Origin: JACRCT01 sp036504155 | GTDB taxonomy: Bacteria > Myxococcota > Myxococcia > Myxococcales > UBA5297 | DNA: 64,000 bases | Direction: 5' to 3' | Assembly: GCA_036504155.1 (NCBI GenBank) | Contig: DASXVQ010000136.1 | Span: 67,197-131,196, forward strand | In this document: piece by piece, positions 52,412 to 63,872 of the stretch | How the letters are laid out: every line of letters starts with the position of its first letter | Numbering within the stretch: position 1 is the stretch's first letter | Program-made: the position numbers and the translations under genes | Notes under the pieces: model-generated | Seen by the model: only the letters and a program-made list of their open reading frames with translations | The model's database searches: none | What the model was told of the DNA's origin: nothing

Positions 52412-54076
52412 ATGCGCGCCGCCCTGCCCTTTCTCGCCCTCGGCCTGTTCCTCCTCGCGCCTGCGCCCGCGCTCGCCCTGCAGGGCTCGACCCCGCTCGA
52501 GACCGAGCTGCTCGCCGACGCCGACGACCGGCTGCTCACCCGCTTCGACCTCCTCGACGCCGCGCTGGTGGTGGGCGGGGCCAAGGACCGGCGCACCCTG
52601 GAAGAGGCCCGAGCGCGCCTGGACGCACGGCTGGACCCCGTGCTCAAGGCCGTCCCCCGCGGCGACCGGCGCGTCATGGCCAAGCTGCTGATCCAGGCGC
52701 TGCACACCCCCGGCGGACCGGGGAAGGCGCCGCTCCTGGGCAAGTACGTGGCGCACGCGACGACCCTGCAGGACCTGCTCGACGACGGCTCCTTCAACTG
52801 CGTGTCGGCGACCATCCTCTACCTCGCGGCCGCCAAGGAGCTGAGCCTGGACGCGCGGGCAGTGCTGTTGCCCTCGCACGCGCGGGCGGCGGTGGTGCTG
52901 GAGGGCAAGCACGTCATCGTCGAGACCACCAACCGCCTGGGCTTCGACGCCAGCGCCGAGACCGCCCGCGAGGTGGCCGCGCGCTTCCGCCCGGCGGGCG
53001 AGGCGTCCAACTCGGTGGACCTGTACTCCGACGAGAGCGGGACCGAGGTGGACGACATCGCCCTGCTCGGGGTCGTGTACACGAACCTCGCGGTGGTGGC
53101 CAAGCAGCGGGGCGACCTCGCCGCCGCCGAGGCGCTCGACACCCGCGCCGACGTCTTCGTGGCCCCGTCCGCCCGGCCGCTGATGCGCCTGGTGCGCGCC
53201 TCCACCCTGGGCGAGCTGGCCATCCTGCGGCTCAACGAGGGCCGCACCGCCGAGGCGGTGGACCTGGCCTTCCAGGCGGCGCAGCTGGTCCCCGAGGGCG
53301 AGGACGCGCGGCTGGCGCGCCACAACCTCAAGGCCCTGGCGCAGCGGCGGCTCTCGGAGCTGCTGCCCGCGGGCGAGAAGGAGATGTTCGCCTTCGTGGA
53401 GCGGCTCAAGCCCTTCCCCGACGTCGAGCGCGACCTGCGCTCGCGGGCCTGGGACCTGGCCGGCGGCCTGCGCGGCAAGAAGGGCGACTTCGAGGGGGCG
53501 GCGGCGGCGGCGCGCGAGGCGGCGCGGGTCGGGTCGGGCCTGCGCAGCGACGGGGTGCTGGGCCACAACCTGGCGGTCGCGGAGCTCAACCGCCTCATCG
53601 AGCTGGGCCAGAAGGACCCGGAGCGCGCCTGGGCCGATTACGAGAAGCTCACCGTGCCCCCGGAGCTGGAGACGCAGCGCCGGCAGCTGGGGGCGAACAT
53701 CGCCGGCCAACGGGCGCAGAAGGCCCTCGACCGCGGCGACTGCCCGCTGGTCGACCGGCGCGTCATCGACTGGATGGTGCTCGACCCGAAGGCGCCGACG
53801 GGCGCCTTGCGCGCCGCCTGCAAGAACGAGGAGGGGCTGGTCGCCTGGAAGGCCAAGGACTTCGCCTCCGCGGCGCGCTCGTTCCGCGAGGCGATGGGCC
53901 TCAACCGCGACGAGCCGGCCTTCCCCAAGAACCTCGCCGGCGCCCTGGGCAACCAGGTCGGGCCGCTGCTCCAGGCGCGCAAGTGCAAGGAGGCGCGACC
54001 GCTCATCGACGAAGGGCTGCGCGTGGCGCCCGAGGACGACCTCTTCCGCAAGGCGGCGGCCTTCTGCGCGAGGTAG
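52412..54076 (+). CDS. Secreted transglutaminase-like protein with helical repeats
   Basis: The 554-residue protein has a signal peptide (about 1-22). Residues about 25-180 resemble the SirB1/transglutaminase-like fold: DGSFNCVSATILYLAAAKEL with candidate Cys130, LLPSHARAAV with His156, and VIVETTN with Glu171 as a possible third residue. The rest (about 220-554) is helical with TPR-like periodicity (LAAAEALDTRADVF, AFAEAMGL-type units). Family members may cross-link or hydrolyse peptides; activity is unproven. The SD is poor. Confidence 0.82.
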   Translation: MRAALPFLALGLFLLAPAPALALQGSTPLETELLADADDRLLTRFDLLDAALVVGGAKDRRTLEEARARLDARLDPVLKAVPRGDRRVMAKLLIQALHTPGGPGKAPLLGKYVAHATTLQDLLDDGSFNCVSATILYLAAAKELSLDARAVLLPSHARAAVVLEGKHVIVETTNRLGFDASAETAREVAARFRPAGEASNSVDLYSDESGTEVDDIALLGVVYTNLAVVAKQRGDLAAAEALDTRADVFVAPSARPLMRLVRASTLGELAILRLNEGRTAEAVDLAFQAAQLVPEGEDARLARHNLKALAQRRLSELLPAGEKEMFAFVERLKPFPDVERDLRSRAWDLAGGLRGKKGDFEGAAAAAREAARVGSGLRSDGVLGHNLAVAELNRLIELGQKDPERAWADYEKLTVPPELETQRRQLGANIAGQRAQKALDRGDCPLVDRRVIDWMVLDPKAPTGALRAACKNEEGLVAWKAKDFASAARSFREAMGLNRDEPAFPKNLAGALGNQVGPLLQARKCKEARPLIDEGLRVAPEDDLFRKAAAFCAR

Positions 54077-54222
54077 GAGCCGCGCCCGGCCGGCCGAGCG
54101 TCGGCCTCCGCCATCGGCCGCGTCCCGAGGATCCCCGGATCCCAATCGGTGTGTGAAGGCTACCCACACCGCAGCTGGAGTAGGATCTGGGACCGATTCG
54201 CCCTCCCGTACCGAGGTGACCC

Positions 54223-56511
<2,289 letters not shown>

Positions 56512-56535
56512 TCGCCGCCGCCGGTGCGGCCGGCC

Positions 56536-56931
56536 TCAGAGCGCGAGGCCGGCCTGCCGGGACATCGTCGCCGAGTCCCAGTAGCCGCGCTGCAGGACGA
56601 TCCGCCCGTCGCGGACCTCGAAGAAGCCACAGCCGTTCATCCGGTACGGCCGCGGCGAGCCGTCCTCCGCCCGCGCCGTCCCCCACCCCTGCCACTCCGC
56701 GGCGCCCCACTCGCCGTCGACCATGACGTGGACGACCTCGCAGCCCATGTCCGGGACGGCCCGGAAGGCCTCGGCGAAGCTCTGGCGGATCGCCTCGCGC
56801 CCGCGCAGGGGCTCGCTCGGCATCTGGTGGTTGACGGCGTCGGCGGCGTAGAGCGCGGCGAGCGCCCCCACGTCGTGGCGGTTGAAGGCCTCGAAGAAGG
56901 CGACGACGACCTCTCGCGGGCTCGGGGCCAT
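56536..56931 (-). CDS. SnoaL-like / NTF2-fold protein in eut operon
   Basis: The 131-residue protein has the SnoaL/NTF2 pattern: EVVVAFFEAFNRHDVGALAALYAADAVNH, then PLRGREAIRQSFAEAFRAVPDM, a central strand EVVHVMVDGEWGAAEW and a final FFEVRDGRIVLQRGYWD. Such folds bind or isomerise small molecules. The start codon shares its A with the eutL TGA stop (TGATG), so it is co-translated with the ethanolamine genes. A role in handling acetaldehyde or in enzyme assembly is conceivable but unproven. Confidence 0.85.
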   Translation of the reverse strand: MAPSPREVVVAFFEAFNRHDVGALAALYAADAVNHQMPSEPLRGREAIRQSFAEAFRAVPDMGCEVVHVMVDGEWGAAEWQGWGTARAEDGSPRPYRMNGCGFFEVRDGRIVLQRGYWDSATMSRQAGLAL

Positions 56932-57614
56932 CAGCGCCGCTCGCGCATCGGGCGCACGGCCGCGGACAGCGGGTGGTCGGAGACCTCGAGGACCGCCTCG
57001 GCGAACGCCCGGGCTGCGGCCTCGACCTCGCTCAGCTCCCCGGCCAGGTACGCCGAGGCGAAGTTGGTCTCGGTCGGCGGGCCGAAGAACTTCACCATCT
57101 TCACCTGCGCGGTCTTGAGCGCGTGGTCGATGGCCACCATCGCCTCCACCGGGGGCGCCACGAGATAGGCCATGGGCGCGCCGACGGGCAACCCCGACTC
57201 CTTGGAGAGGTAGCGCCCGAGGCTGGCGATGACGTGCGGGAAGAACGCCGGCCGGTTCCCGCCGGGCGCCGTGTAGAAGCAGATCTCCTCGGCCAGCGCC
57301 TTGCGCAGCGCGTGCAGCCCCTCGGCCACGTCGTCGGAGTCGGCCCCGGCGATGACGCCGAGGATCTCGCCGGAGAGCGGACCGGAGGCGTGCGCCGCGC
57401 CGGCGTAGAAGGACTTGGCGTACACCACGTCCACCGGCGCGTGCTTGGTCGCGTGATCGAGCGCGGCGTACATCGAGTCGTCCTGGTCGCAGGTGACCAG
57501 GCCCACCGAGCGGTGCCGCTCCGGGTCGCACCCGAGCGAGGCGGCGAGCGCGGCGTCGACGGCCGGAATCAGCCGGCATGACAAGAGCCTGGGCCGCAGC
57601 GGGAGCACGTTCAT
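56931..57614 (-). CDS. eutL: Ethanolamine microcompartment shell protein EutL
   Basis: EutL is a tandem BMC-domain shell protein that forms trimers with a gated central pore. The 227-residue length and the conserved segments fit the family: SVGLVTCDQDDSMYAALDHATK, VDVVYAKSFYAGAAH, a GEILGVIAG strand and KMVKFFGPPTETNFASAYL. The ATG overlaps the eutC stop as ATGA. No other shell gene (eutK, M, N or S), no eutD/eutE and no eutA are in the window, which makes this an unusual single-shell-gene operon. Confidence 0.92.
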   Translation of the reverse strand: MNVLPLRPRLLSCRLIPAVDAALAASLGCDPERHRSVGLVTCDQDDSMYAALDHATKHAPVDVVYAKSFYAGAAHASGPLSGEILGVIAGADSDDVAEGLHALRKALAEEICFYTAPGGNRPAFFPHVIASLGRYLSKESGLPVGAPMAYLVAPPVEAMVAIDHALKTAQVKMVKFFGPPTETNFASAYLAGELSEVEAAARAFAEAVLEVSDHPLSAAVRPMRERR

Positions 57615-58606
57615 TTGGCCTGGACTCCCCCTCGGCCCGCCGCGAAGGCGCGCTTGAGGATCGTCGCCGCCTCCTTCGCCGCGGCGGCCGGCAGGATGCC
57701 GAGCGCGCGGACGTTGGAGATGCAGTTCTTCTCGGCGTTGTCCTGGTCGAGCTTGGGCCCGTAGGCCAGGTAGATGGAGAGCGAGTCGCCGCTCCCCAGC
57801 CCAGGACGCTCGCCGAGGCAGATGAGCGTCGCCTGGGCGCCCAACAGCACGCCGATGTGGTCCTGCACCCCGACGCGGGCGAAGCGGACGAAGACCGGCC
57901 TGCCCACCGAGAAACCGGCGGTCTCGAGCTCGCTCTGCAGCGCGGGCAGAAGCGCGGGACCGTTCGCCTCCGCGGCCCAGGCCGACAGCCCGTCGCCGAA
58001 GATGACCTGGACCTGGGCGCCCTTGGTTCCCTCGGCGACCAGGCGCTGCTCGGAGGCCTCGTCCAGGCGCCGGCCCTCCCCCGGGTACAACAGGAACCGC
58101 TCGCGGTCCTTGCAGCGGCTGCGCAGCTCGATGCACCCCAGCGTGGCCGCGAAGCCGTCCTTCGTCTCGCTGTAGACCGCGTCCTTGGCGATGGCGTGGT
58201 CGGCGCGCAGCCCGACGTACGTCTTGGTCAGGTAGCGGATTCCGGCCCGCCCGACGCCGATGCGCGAGGGCGTGGCGGCGACGAAGCGCTGCAGGGCCTC
58301 GGGATTGCGCGGCCTCTCGACGCCGGTCGGCTTGCGGGTCCCGACCGGCGGGACCCTCGACGAGCTCGGGGTGTCGTGCTCGGCCGTGGGCGGCGGTGCG
58401 CGCCGGGTCTGGGGATCGGTGAGCCAGCGGGCGATCTTCATCGCCGGCTCCGGCAGGGCTGGCTCCTCCACTCGCGGAGCCCCTTCCCGGCCGTCGGTGA
58501 CTGCCGCTTCCTTGATCTGCACCGGAGGCTTGACGGCCTGCTCGTCGCGCTCCAGCACGCGCTGCAGCTCCTCCTCGACCACCTTGCGGATCTCGTCGCG
58601 GTTCAC
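57611..58606 (-). CDS. eutC: Ethanolamine ammonia-lyase small subunit EutC
   Basis: EutC is the light chain of adenosylcobalamin-dependent ethanolamine ammonia-lyase. The 331-residue product has an N-terminal helix (VEEELQRVLER) and a Pro/Ala spacer (about 20-95). The conserved core is RIGVGRAGIRYLTKTYVGLRADHA, the FGDGLSAWA segment, RVGVQDHIG and the late LGERPGLGSGDSLSIYLAY motif. The spacer is longer than in enteric EutC. GTG at 58606 overlaps the eutB stop as GTGA. Confidence 0.93.
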   Translation of the reverse strand: MNRDEIRKVVEEELQRVLERDEQAVKPPVQIKEAAVTDGREGAPRVEEPALPEPAMKIARWLTDPQTRRAPPPTAEHDTPSSSRVPPVGTRKPTGVERPRNPEALQRFVAATPSRIGVGRAGIRYLTKTYVGLRADHAIAKDAVYSETKDGFAATLGCIELRSRCKDRERFLLYPGEGRRLDEASEQRLVAEGTKGAQVQVIFGDGLSAWAAEANGPALLPALQSELETAGFSVGRPVFVRFARVGVQDHIGVLLGAQATLICLGERPGLGSGDSLSIYLAYGPKLDQDNAEKNCISNVRALGILPAAAAKEAATILKRAFAAGRGGVQAK

Positions 58607-59979
58607 GGCAGCCCCTCCGCGTCGAAGATCGACGGATCGCCGGCGCGGTCGGTGAGCTTGCCGTTGCGCCACAGCCCCATCCGCTCCAGCCACGCCTCGA
58701 ACTCCGGCGTCGGCCGCAGGCCCAAGAGCGCCCGCAGCGAGGCGTTGTTGTGGAAGGAGGTGGTCTGGTAGTTGAGCATCACGTCGTCGCCCATCGGGAT
58801 GCCCATCAGGTAGTTCACGCCGGCCATGGCCAGCAGCATCTCGAGGTTCTCCTGGTCGTTCTGGTCGGCGACGGCGTGGTTGGTGTAGCAGGCGTCGCAG
58901 CCCATGGAGATGCCCGAGAGCTTGCCCATGAAGTGGTCCTCGAGGCCGGCCCGCGTGATCTGCTTGCCGTCGTAGAGGTACTCGGGGCCGATGAAGCCGA
59001 CCACGCTGTTGACCAGGAAGGGCCGGTAGCGGCGCGCCAGGCCGTAGGTGCGCGCCTCCATCGTCACCTGGTCCGCGCCGTAGTGCGCCTCGGCGGAGAG
59101 GGCCGTTCCCTGGCCGGTCTCGAAGTACATGACGTTGGGGCCCTGCGCCGTGCCCTCGCGCCGGACCAGGTCGTAGGCCTCGTCGAGCAGGCGGATGGAG
59201 ATGCCGAAGTTGCGGTTGGCCTTCTCCGAGCCCGCCAGGCTCTGGAACATCAAGTCGATGGGCGCGCCCTTCTTCAGGGCCTCCATCTGCGTGGTGATGT
59301 GGGCGAGCACGCAGTTCTGGGTGGGGACCCGGTAGCGGCGCATGAAGTCCTTCACGCCGGACAGGATGGAGACCACCGCCTCCACGGACTCGGTGGCGGG
59401 GTTGACGCCGATGACCGCGTCGCCGTTGCCGTAGGAGAGGCCCTCGCGCACCGCGGCCAGCACCCCGGCCACCTCGTCGCGCGGGTGGTTGGGCTGCAGG
59501 CGGCTGGAGATGCGCCCGGGCAGCCCCAACGTCCCGTTGCAGCGGACCACCACGCGGATCTTCCGGCCGCCGAGCACCAGGTCCATGTTCGACATCAGCT
59601 TGACGGCCGCGGCGACCATCTCCGGGGTCAGCCCGGGCGAGACCGCCAGGATCTCCTCGCCGGTCGTCTTCTCGTCGAGCAGCCACTCGCGGAACTCGCC
59701 CACCGACCAGCCCGCGACGCGGCCGAAGGCGTGCTCGTCGAGGTCCTCCTCGATCATCCGGCTGATCTCGCACTGCTCGTACGGGACCGAGGGTGCCTTG
59801 CGCAGGTCGGCGAGCGTCAACTCGCTCAGCACCTGCTTGGCCGCGACCATCTCGCGCAGGCTCCGCGCGGCCACGCCGGCCTGGACGTCGCCGCTGCGCG
59901 GCTCGTTGGCGCGCGCCAGCACGTCCTTGATGGACCCGAAGGTGAAGTCCGTCCCCGAGATGCGCGTCGACAGCTTCAT
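58603..59979 (-). CDS. eutB: Ethanolamine ammonia-lyase large subunit EutB
   Basis: EutB is the catalytic barrel that, with EutC and adenosylcobalamin, splits ethanolamine into acetaldehyde and ammonia. The 458-residue product (about 450 in E. coli) carries the expected segments: RCNGTLGLPGRISSRLQPNHP, YGNGDAVIGVNPATE, LAHITTQMEAL and MYFETGQGTALSAEAHYGADQ, with the metal/substrate region MGCDACYTNHA. The start at 59979 follows GGGGAG. No cobalamin riboswitch is evident upstream. It is the first gene of the eutB-eutC-eutL-SnoaL operon. Confidence 0.95.
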   Translation of the reverse strand: MKLSTRISGTDFTFGSIKDVLARANEPRSGDVQAGVAARSLREMVAAKQVLSELTLADLRKAPSVPYEQCEISRMIEEDLDEHAFGRVAGWSVGEFREWLLDEKTTGEEILAVSPGLTPEMVAAAVKLMSNMDLVLGGRKIRVVVRCNGTLGLPGRISSRLQPNHPRDEVAGVLAAVREGLSYGNGDAVIGVNPATESVEAVVSILSGVKDFMRRYRVPTQNCVLAHITTQMEALKKGAPIDLMFQSLAGSEKANRNFGISIRLLDEAYDLVRREGTAQGPNVMYFETGQGTALSAEAHYGADQVTMEARTYGLARRYRPFLVNSVVGFIGPEYLYDGKQITRAGLEDHFMGKLSGISMGCDACYTNHAVADQNDQENLEMLLAMAGVNYLMGIPMGDDVMLNYQTTSFHNNASLRALLGLRPTPEFEAWLERMGLWRNGKLTDRAGDPSIFDAEGLP

Positions 59980-60145
59980 CGCCACTCCCCGACCGAAGGC
60001 GCGAATCCTATCCCGGAGCGCGGCGTGCGCGGAAACGGGCATTGTCGGCCAGCGGCGCCTGTCGGCTCGGGAACAGGACGAGCGTGGTGGCGCGAGCCCA
60101 TCGGCGCGGGCGACGAAGGCTTCGACAGCCCGTGGGCAGCTTCGG

Positions 60146-60955
60146 TCAGGGCGCGGCCGAGCCCGCTCGCCGGCGCCGGGCCCCGAGCGCCACCAGCGCC
60201 CCGGCGATGGCCACCGGCCCGCCGGTCACCAGCATCAGCGGCGGCACCAGCAGCAGCGGCGAGAGCGAGAGCGCCAACCCCGCCACCAGCGCCGGCTCGC
60301 GCACCAGCAGCAGGCGCGGCAGCCCGAGCCGCGCGCGGTTGTCGGCGATGGTGCCGTGCGCCAGGAAGAGCGCGGCGATGGCCGTCTGCGCGACCACCAC
60401 CAGGACCGGCCCGACGGTGGGCACCAGGACGAGCGTCGCCGCCGCCAACGCGGAGAGCGCCCAGGCGAAGAGCCGCTTCACCCGCGGGAAGATGCCCAGC
60501 GCCGCGCTGCGCAGCACCTCCAGCGCCCCCTTCACCGGGGCCGGGGCGTCGCCGTCCACGACCCGCTGGACATAGAGGGCCATCCGCTCGAGGTAGGCGT
60601 CGGCGATGGCGCTCTGGACGTGCCAGGTGGCGATGCCCGCGGCGACCACCAGGACCAGCGTGAGCACCACCCGCGCCGTCACCCACGCCGCCGCGGCGAG
60701 CGCGCCCGAGCCCTTCGACATCAACTGCTCGAGCAGAGGGCCCGCGCCGACCACCGCCGCGGCCGTCAGCGCCGTGCCCACCAGCAGCGTCACGAGATTC
60801 GGAAGCACGGCGAGGGCGCGCAGCTCCTTCTCGCGCAACTGCCAGAGGACGGCCCGCGGGAACTGGAGGACGGCCCAGAGGAACGCCGTCGGTCCGAACT
60901 TCGATGGCCCGAAGTCCGCTCGCCCGCCCGCCGCTGGTGAAGCTGCCGTGGCCAT
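60146..60955 (-). CDS. EI24/CysZ-like membrane protein
   Basis: The 269-residue protein has about five hydrophobic helices and the EI24-domain pattern: FPRAVLWQLREKELRALAVLPNLVTLLVG, a long amphipathic loop AYLERMALYVQRVVDG, and a C-terminal LVPTVGPVLVVVAQTA region. CysZ members import sulphate, but other EI24 proteins are uncharacterised. The ATG lies five bases after the stop of the flavoenzyme gene, so they are co-transcribed. It is followed by the eut operon after a 166-base gap. Confidence 0.82.
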   Translation of the reverse strand: MATAASPAAGGRADFGPSKFGPTAFLWAVLQFPRAVLWQLREKELRALAVLPNLVTLLVGTALTAAAVVGAGPLLEQLMSKGSGALAAAAWVTARVVLTLVLVVAAGIATWHVQSAIADAYLERMALYVQRVVDGDAPAPVKGALEVLRSAALGIFPRVKRLFAWALSALAAATLVLVPTVGPVLVVVAQTAIAALFLAHGTIADNRARLGLPRLLLVREPALVAGLALSLSPLLLVPPLMLVTGGPVAIAGALVALGARRRRAGSAAP

Positions 60956-60960
60956 TCGCG

Positions 60961-62181
60961 TCAGGCCGCCTTGAGCGTGTCCGCGCAGACGCAGCGCACG
61001 CCGCCGGGGCGGTCCATCTCCGCCACGCACTTGTTGCAGGCGTCGCAGCCCGAGCGCTTCACCTCGCCCGCCTGCAGCTTGTGGACGAAGGCGGGATCGT
61101 TCACGAGCGCGCGGGCCATGACCACGAAGTCGAAGCCCTCGCTCATCACCTTCTCGACGCCATCGATGGAGACCACGCCGCCGAGGTAGCCCAGCGCCAT
61201 CTTCACCGCCGCGCGGACCTTCCTCGCCTGCTCCAGGAAGTACAGCTCCTGGAACGGGTAGTAGCGCATGACGATCCACCCGAAGAGCGCCAGCGCCACC
61301 TTCATCAGCTTCAGGTGCTCGACCTCGATCATCTCCTTGCGCGGGACGTTGCCGCGGAAGAGGTAGAAGGCCGACAGGCTGGTGAACCCGCCGGAGAGCA
61401 CCAGCGCGTCGGCGCCCTCGCGCTCGAGGATCTTCGCCACCTCCACCGCCTCGTCGACCTTCAGCCCGCCCCAGAAGCCGTCGTCCAGGTTCGTCTTGCA
61501 GACGATCGGGAACCCGGCGGGGACGCGCGCGCGGACCTTGTGCAGCACCTCGACCGCGAAGCGCGTGCGGTTCTCCAGGCTGCCGCCGTAGCGATCCTTG
61601 CGGTGGTTGGTGGCGGGGCTGATGAACTGGCTGAGCAGGTAGCCGTGGCCCATGTGCAGCTCGACCGCGTCGAAGCCCGCCTGCACCGCCTTGGCCGCCG
61701 CCTCGCCGAAGTCGTCAGCCGTCTTGGCGATCAGCTCTTCGCTCATCGGCCGGCCGAGCGGCATGCCCACCAGGAAGCCGTAGAGGTTCATGTTGTACGA
61801 CGGCCCGCGAGGCTTGCCGTCGGTGACCTGCTTGTTGCGGCTGAAGAAGCCGCAGTGACCCAGCTGCAGCGAGACCTTGGCGCCCTGGGCGTGGCAGGCG
61901 TCGGTGATCTTGCGGAGCTCCGGGAGGACCTCGTAGCGCATGTACATCTGCTGCTCGAACGTGCGCCCGTCGGCGTTGACCGCGCAGTAGGCGACCGTGG
62001 TCATTCCCACCCCGCCCTTGGCGAGGTCGAGGTGGTGCCTGAGCAGCGCCTCGGAGGGGATTCCGCCCGGGCACATCCCTTCGTAGGCCCCGGCCTTGAC
62101 GAAGCGGTTGCGCAGCTCCAAGCCGCCCAGTTTGGCAGGGGAAAAGGCCTTGGTCCGAGGGGTCGTCTCGCTGTCGCTCAT
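60961..62181 (-). CDS. Old-Yellow-Enzyme-like NADH:flavin oxidoreductase with C-terminal cysteine cluster
   Basis: The 406-residue protein is an FMN barrel of the OYE/2,4-dienoyl-CoA-reductase type: LGGLELRNRFVKAG, VSLQLGHCGFF, GFDAVELHMGHGYLLSQFISPATNHRKDRYGGSLENR and FVVMARALVNDPAF. The C-terminus ends in a CDACNKCVAEMDRPGGVRC cluster that matches the 4Fe-4S ligand motif of the larger reductases, but the NAD(P)-binding domain that follows in those is absent. It is probably a reductase of activated alkenes that accepts electrons from a separate donor. The start at 62181 is the best of several weak choices. Confidence 0.88.
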   Translation of the reverse strand: MSDSETTPRTKAFSPAKLGGLELRNRFVKAGAYEGMCPGGIPSEALLRHHLDLAKGGVGMTTVAYCAVNADGRTFEQQMYMRYEVLPELRKITDACHAQGAKVSLQLGHCGFFSRNKQVTDGKPRGPSYNMNLYGFLVGMPLGRPMSEELIAKTADDFGEAAAKAVQAGFDAVELHMGHGYLLSQFISPATNHRKDRYGGSLENRTRFAVEVLHKVRARVPAGFPIVCKTNLDDGFWGGLKVDEAVEVAKILEREGADALVLSGGFTSLSAFYLFRGNVPRKEMIEVEHLKLMKVALALFGWIVMRYYPFQELYFLEQARKVRAAVKMALGYLGGVVSIDGVEKVMSEGFDFVVMARALVNDPAFVHKLQAGEVKRSGCDACNKCVAEMDRPGGVRCVCADTLKAA

Positions 62182-62406
62182 GGCGGCGGATAAGACCACA
62201 GACACCCACCTCGACCGAGCCACTTTTTCATTTCTGACTCTCGGTTTTTCGAGCCTGCAACGCGGGTCACCCAAAGGGGCTCGAACAAATCCGAGCACTT
62301 GGGAGTTGTCCGCACCTCAGGGCGTCGGCACGGCGTCTGAATGGGAAGAAGCCCGGCAGACACGGGATCAACAGGTGGGTGGCGGGAGACGGGACAGGAG
62401 GCCGGT

Positions 62407-63165
62407 GTGGTCGCGCTCAGCACGTTGCTCCTAGTCAGCCTGGTCGCCGTCCCTCCGGTCGGGACCCCGCTGCTCGCGCCGCAGCCCATCACTCCGCCGG
62501 TCGGTGCCCCTCAGCTGGTCGCCCCTGCTCCCCTGCTCGTGGACGTGCCTGCTCGCGACGTGGACGAACCCGCCAAGCCCGCGACCGAACCCGCCAAGCC
62601 CTCCGCCGAGCCCGCCCAGCCCGCGACGATCGGGACGATCGCGAGCTCGGGCCAGGTCGAGTCCAGCGCCGCGCCGAGCCACCCGATGTTCGGCGCCGAG
62701 ATCGACGCCGGGCTTCCCGAGGGGTTCGGCGGCTCGCTCGTCTTCCGGCCCTGGTACTTCGTGCGCGCGCACGTCGGCGGCGTGACCAACACCGCCAGCG
62801 GCGGCATCCGCGGCGGAGTGACGCTCATCCCCTTCCGCTGGTACCTGACGCCCACCCTCAGCGGCGAGATCGGCCACCTGTTCGAGGGCAACCTCAACGG
62901 CACGCTGTCCTCGTTCCTCAACAAGGCGGAGATGCCGGAGGGCATGCTCGACCGCGTCAGCTACACGTTCTACACGGCGCAGCTGGGCCTGGAGATCGGC
63001 GCGCCGGACCGCTTCATCGTCTACCTGCGCGGCGGCCTGAGCCGCGTGGAAGCCGTGCTCAGGGGCCCGCCGCAGGTGAAGGGCAACACCACCGTGGACC
63101 CCGGTCCGGTCAACGTCGGCCTGACCATCCCTTCGGCGAAGCTCGGACTGCTGCTGTACTTCTAG
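62407..63165 (+). CDS. Predicted outer-membrane beta-barrel protein
   Basis: The 252-residue protein starts at GTG with AGGAGG upstream. A signal-like hydrophobic N-terminus (about 1-20) and a Pro/Ala spacer (about 25-85) precede about ten alternating strands (PEGFGGSLVFRPWYFVRAHVGG, YTAQLGLEIGAPDRFIVYLRGGLS), ending KLGLLLYF with terminal Phe. Family not assigned. A lipoprotein gene follows after 15 bases and is likely in the same operon. It is divergent from the flavoenzyme gene across 225 bases. Confidence 0.75.
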   Translation: MVALSTLLLVSLVAVPPVGTPLLAPQPITPPVGAPQLVAPAPLLVDVPARDVDEPAKPATEPAKPSAEPAQPATIGTIASSGQVESSAAPSHPMFGAEIDAGLPEGFGGSLVFRPWYFVRAHVGGVTNTASGGIRGGVTLIPFRWYLTPTLSGEIGHLFEGNLNGTLSSFLNKAEMPEGMLDRVSYTFYTAQLGLEIGAPDRFIVYLRGGLSRVEAVLRGPPQVKGNTTVDPGPVNVGLTIPSAKLGLLLYF

Positions 63166-63180
63166 GCCTTCGGAGGCCCC

Positions 63181-63732
63181 GTGAAAGCCGGCTGCATCCT
63201 GACGATGGCGATGGCGACGCTGGCGTTGGCGTTGGCTGGCTGCGGCGACTTCCTCACGCTCGACGCGCGGGCGCCGAACGCCTGCGTCACCATCAACGGC
63301 CTCCACGTCCCGGGCCTCAACGAGATCCCCACCAACTACTTCTTCCCGCCCTCGCCGACCGTCACCACGCACCAGAGCATCGACGTTCCGTTCGACGCGA
63401 CGGTCCTGCCGCAGGGCAGCGCCTACTCGGTCAAGCTGGTGAGCTTCAAGCTGGAGTCGGCGGGGACGCAGACGATGGAGTTCGTCGAGTCGGCGAAGCT
63501 GACCGCGAACGCCTCGGGCAAGAGCCTGGTGGTCGCGACCTTCACGCGGACCTCGGCGGTGCCCACCAAGTCCATCGAGACGGCGCCCGACCCCGCGCCG
63601 GACGTGACGGCGTACATCGTCAACGGCGTCCTGCACCTCGAGGGCGATCTGACCGGGACGGCGCCGGCGCAGGGGTTCGCCGCGGCGGCGACGGTGTGCT
63701 TCGACGTGGCGACGACGATTGGGGCGAAGTAG
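63181..63732 (+). CDS. Small lipoprotein of unknown function
   Basis: The 183-residue product has a clear lipobox, LALAGC, and then a beta-rich domain of unknown type (VPFDATVLPQGSAYSVKLVSFKLES, TAYIVNGVLHLEGDLTG). Only one Cys pair remains after lipidation (about Cys35 and near the C-terminus). GTG is the start, after CGGAGG. It follows the barrel gene by 15 bases, and the two may form an outer-membrane pair. Confidence 0.8.
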   Translation: MKAGCILTMAMATLALALAGCGDFLTLDARAPNACVTINGLHVPGLNEIPTNYFFPPSPTVTTHQSIDVPFDATVLPQGSAYSVKLVSFKLESAGTQTMEFVESAKLTANASGKSLVVATFTRTSAVPTKSIETAPDPAPDVTAYIVNGVLHLEGDLTGTAPAQGFAAAATVCFDVATTIGAK

Positions 63733-63832
63733 CCGAAGACCGCCCCCCGCCGCGGACGACCAAGCCCGATGGCGAGCACGGACGTGGTGGTGCCAAGAGC
63801 TCCGACCGGGTCGCCCAAGGCAACCAACGGCT

Positions 63833-63857
63833 CCCCCTCCAGCTCCGCTGGAGGGGG
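63833..63857 (+). other. 10-bp stem with five-base loop
   Basis: CCCCCTCCAG pairs with CTGGAGGGGG around CTCCG. It lies 100 bases past the lipoprotein gene and 16 bases before the IS remnant. It may be a terminator for the lipoprotein gene or a repeat-type element; no T run follows. Confidence 0.4.
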
Positions 63858-63872
63858 TCGGGGGCATAGCCG

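Noticed and set aside
59980..60145. Cobalamin riboswitch or sigma-54 promoter upstream of eutB
   Set aside because: No B12-box-like GCCACTG element is visible and the GG/GC spacing near 60040 is two bases short for a -24/-12 promoter.
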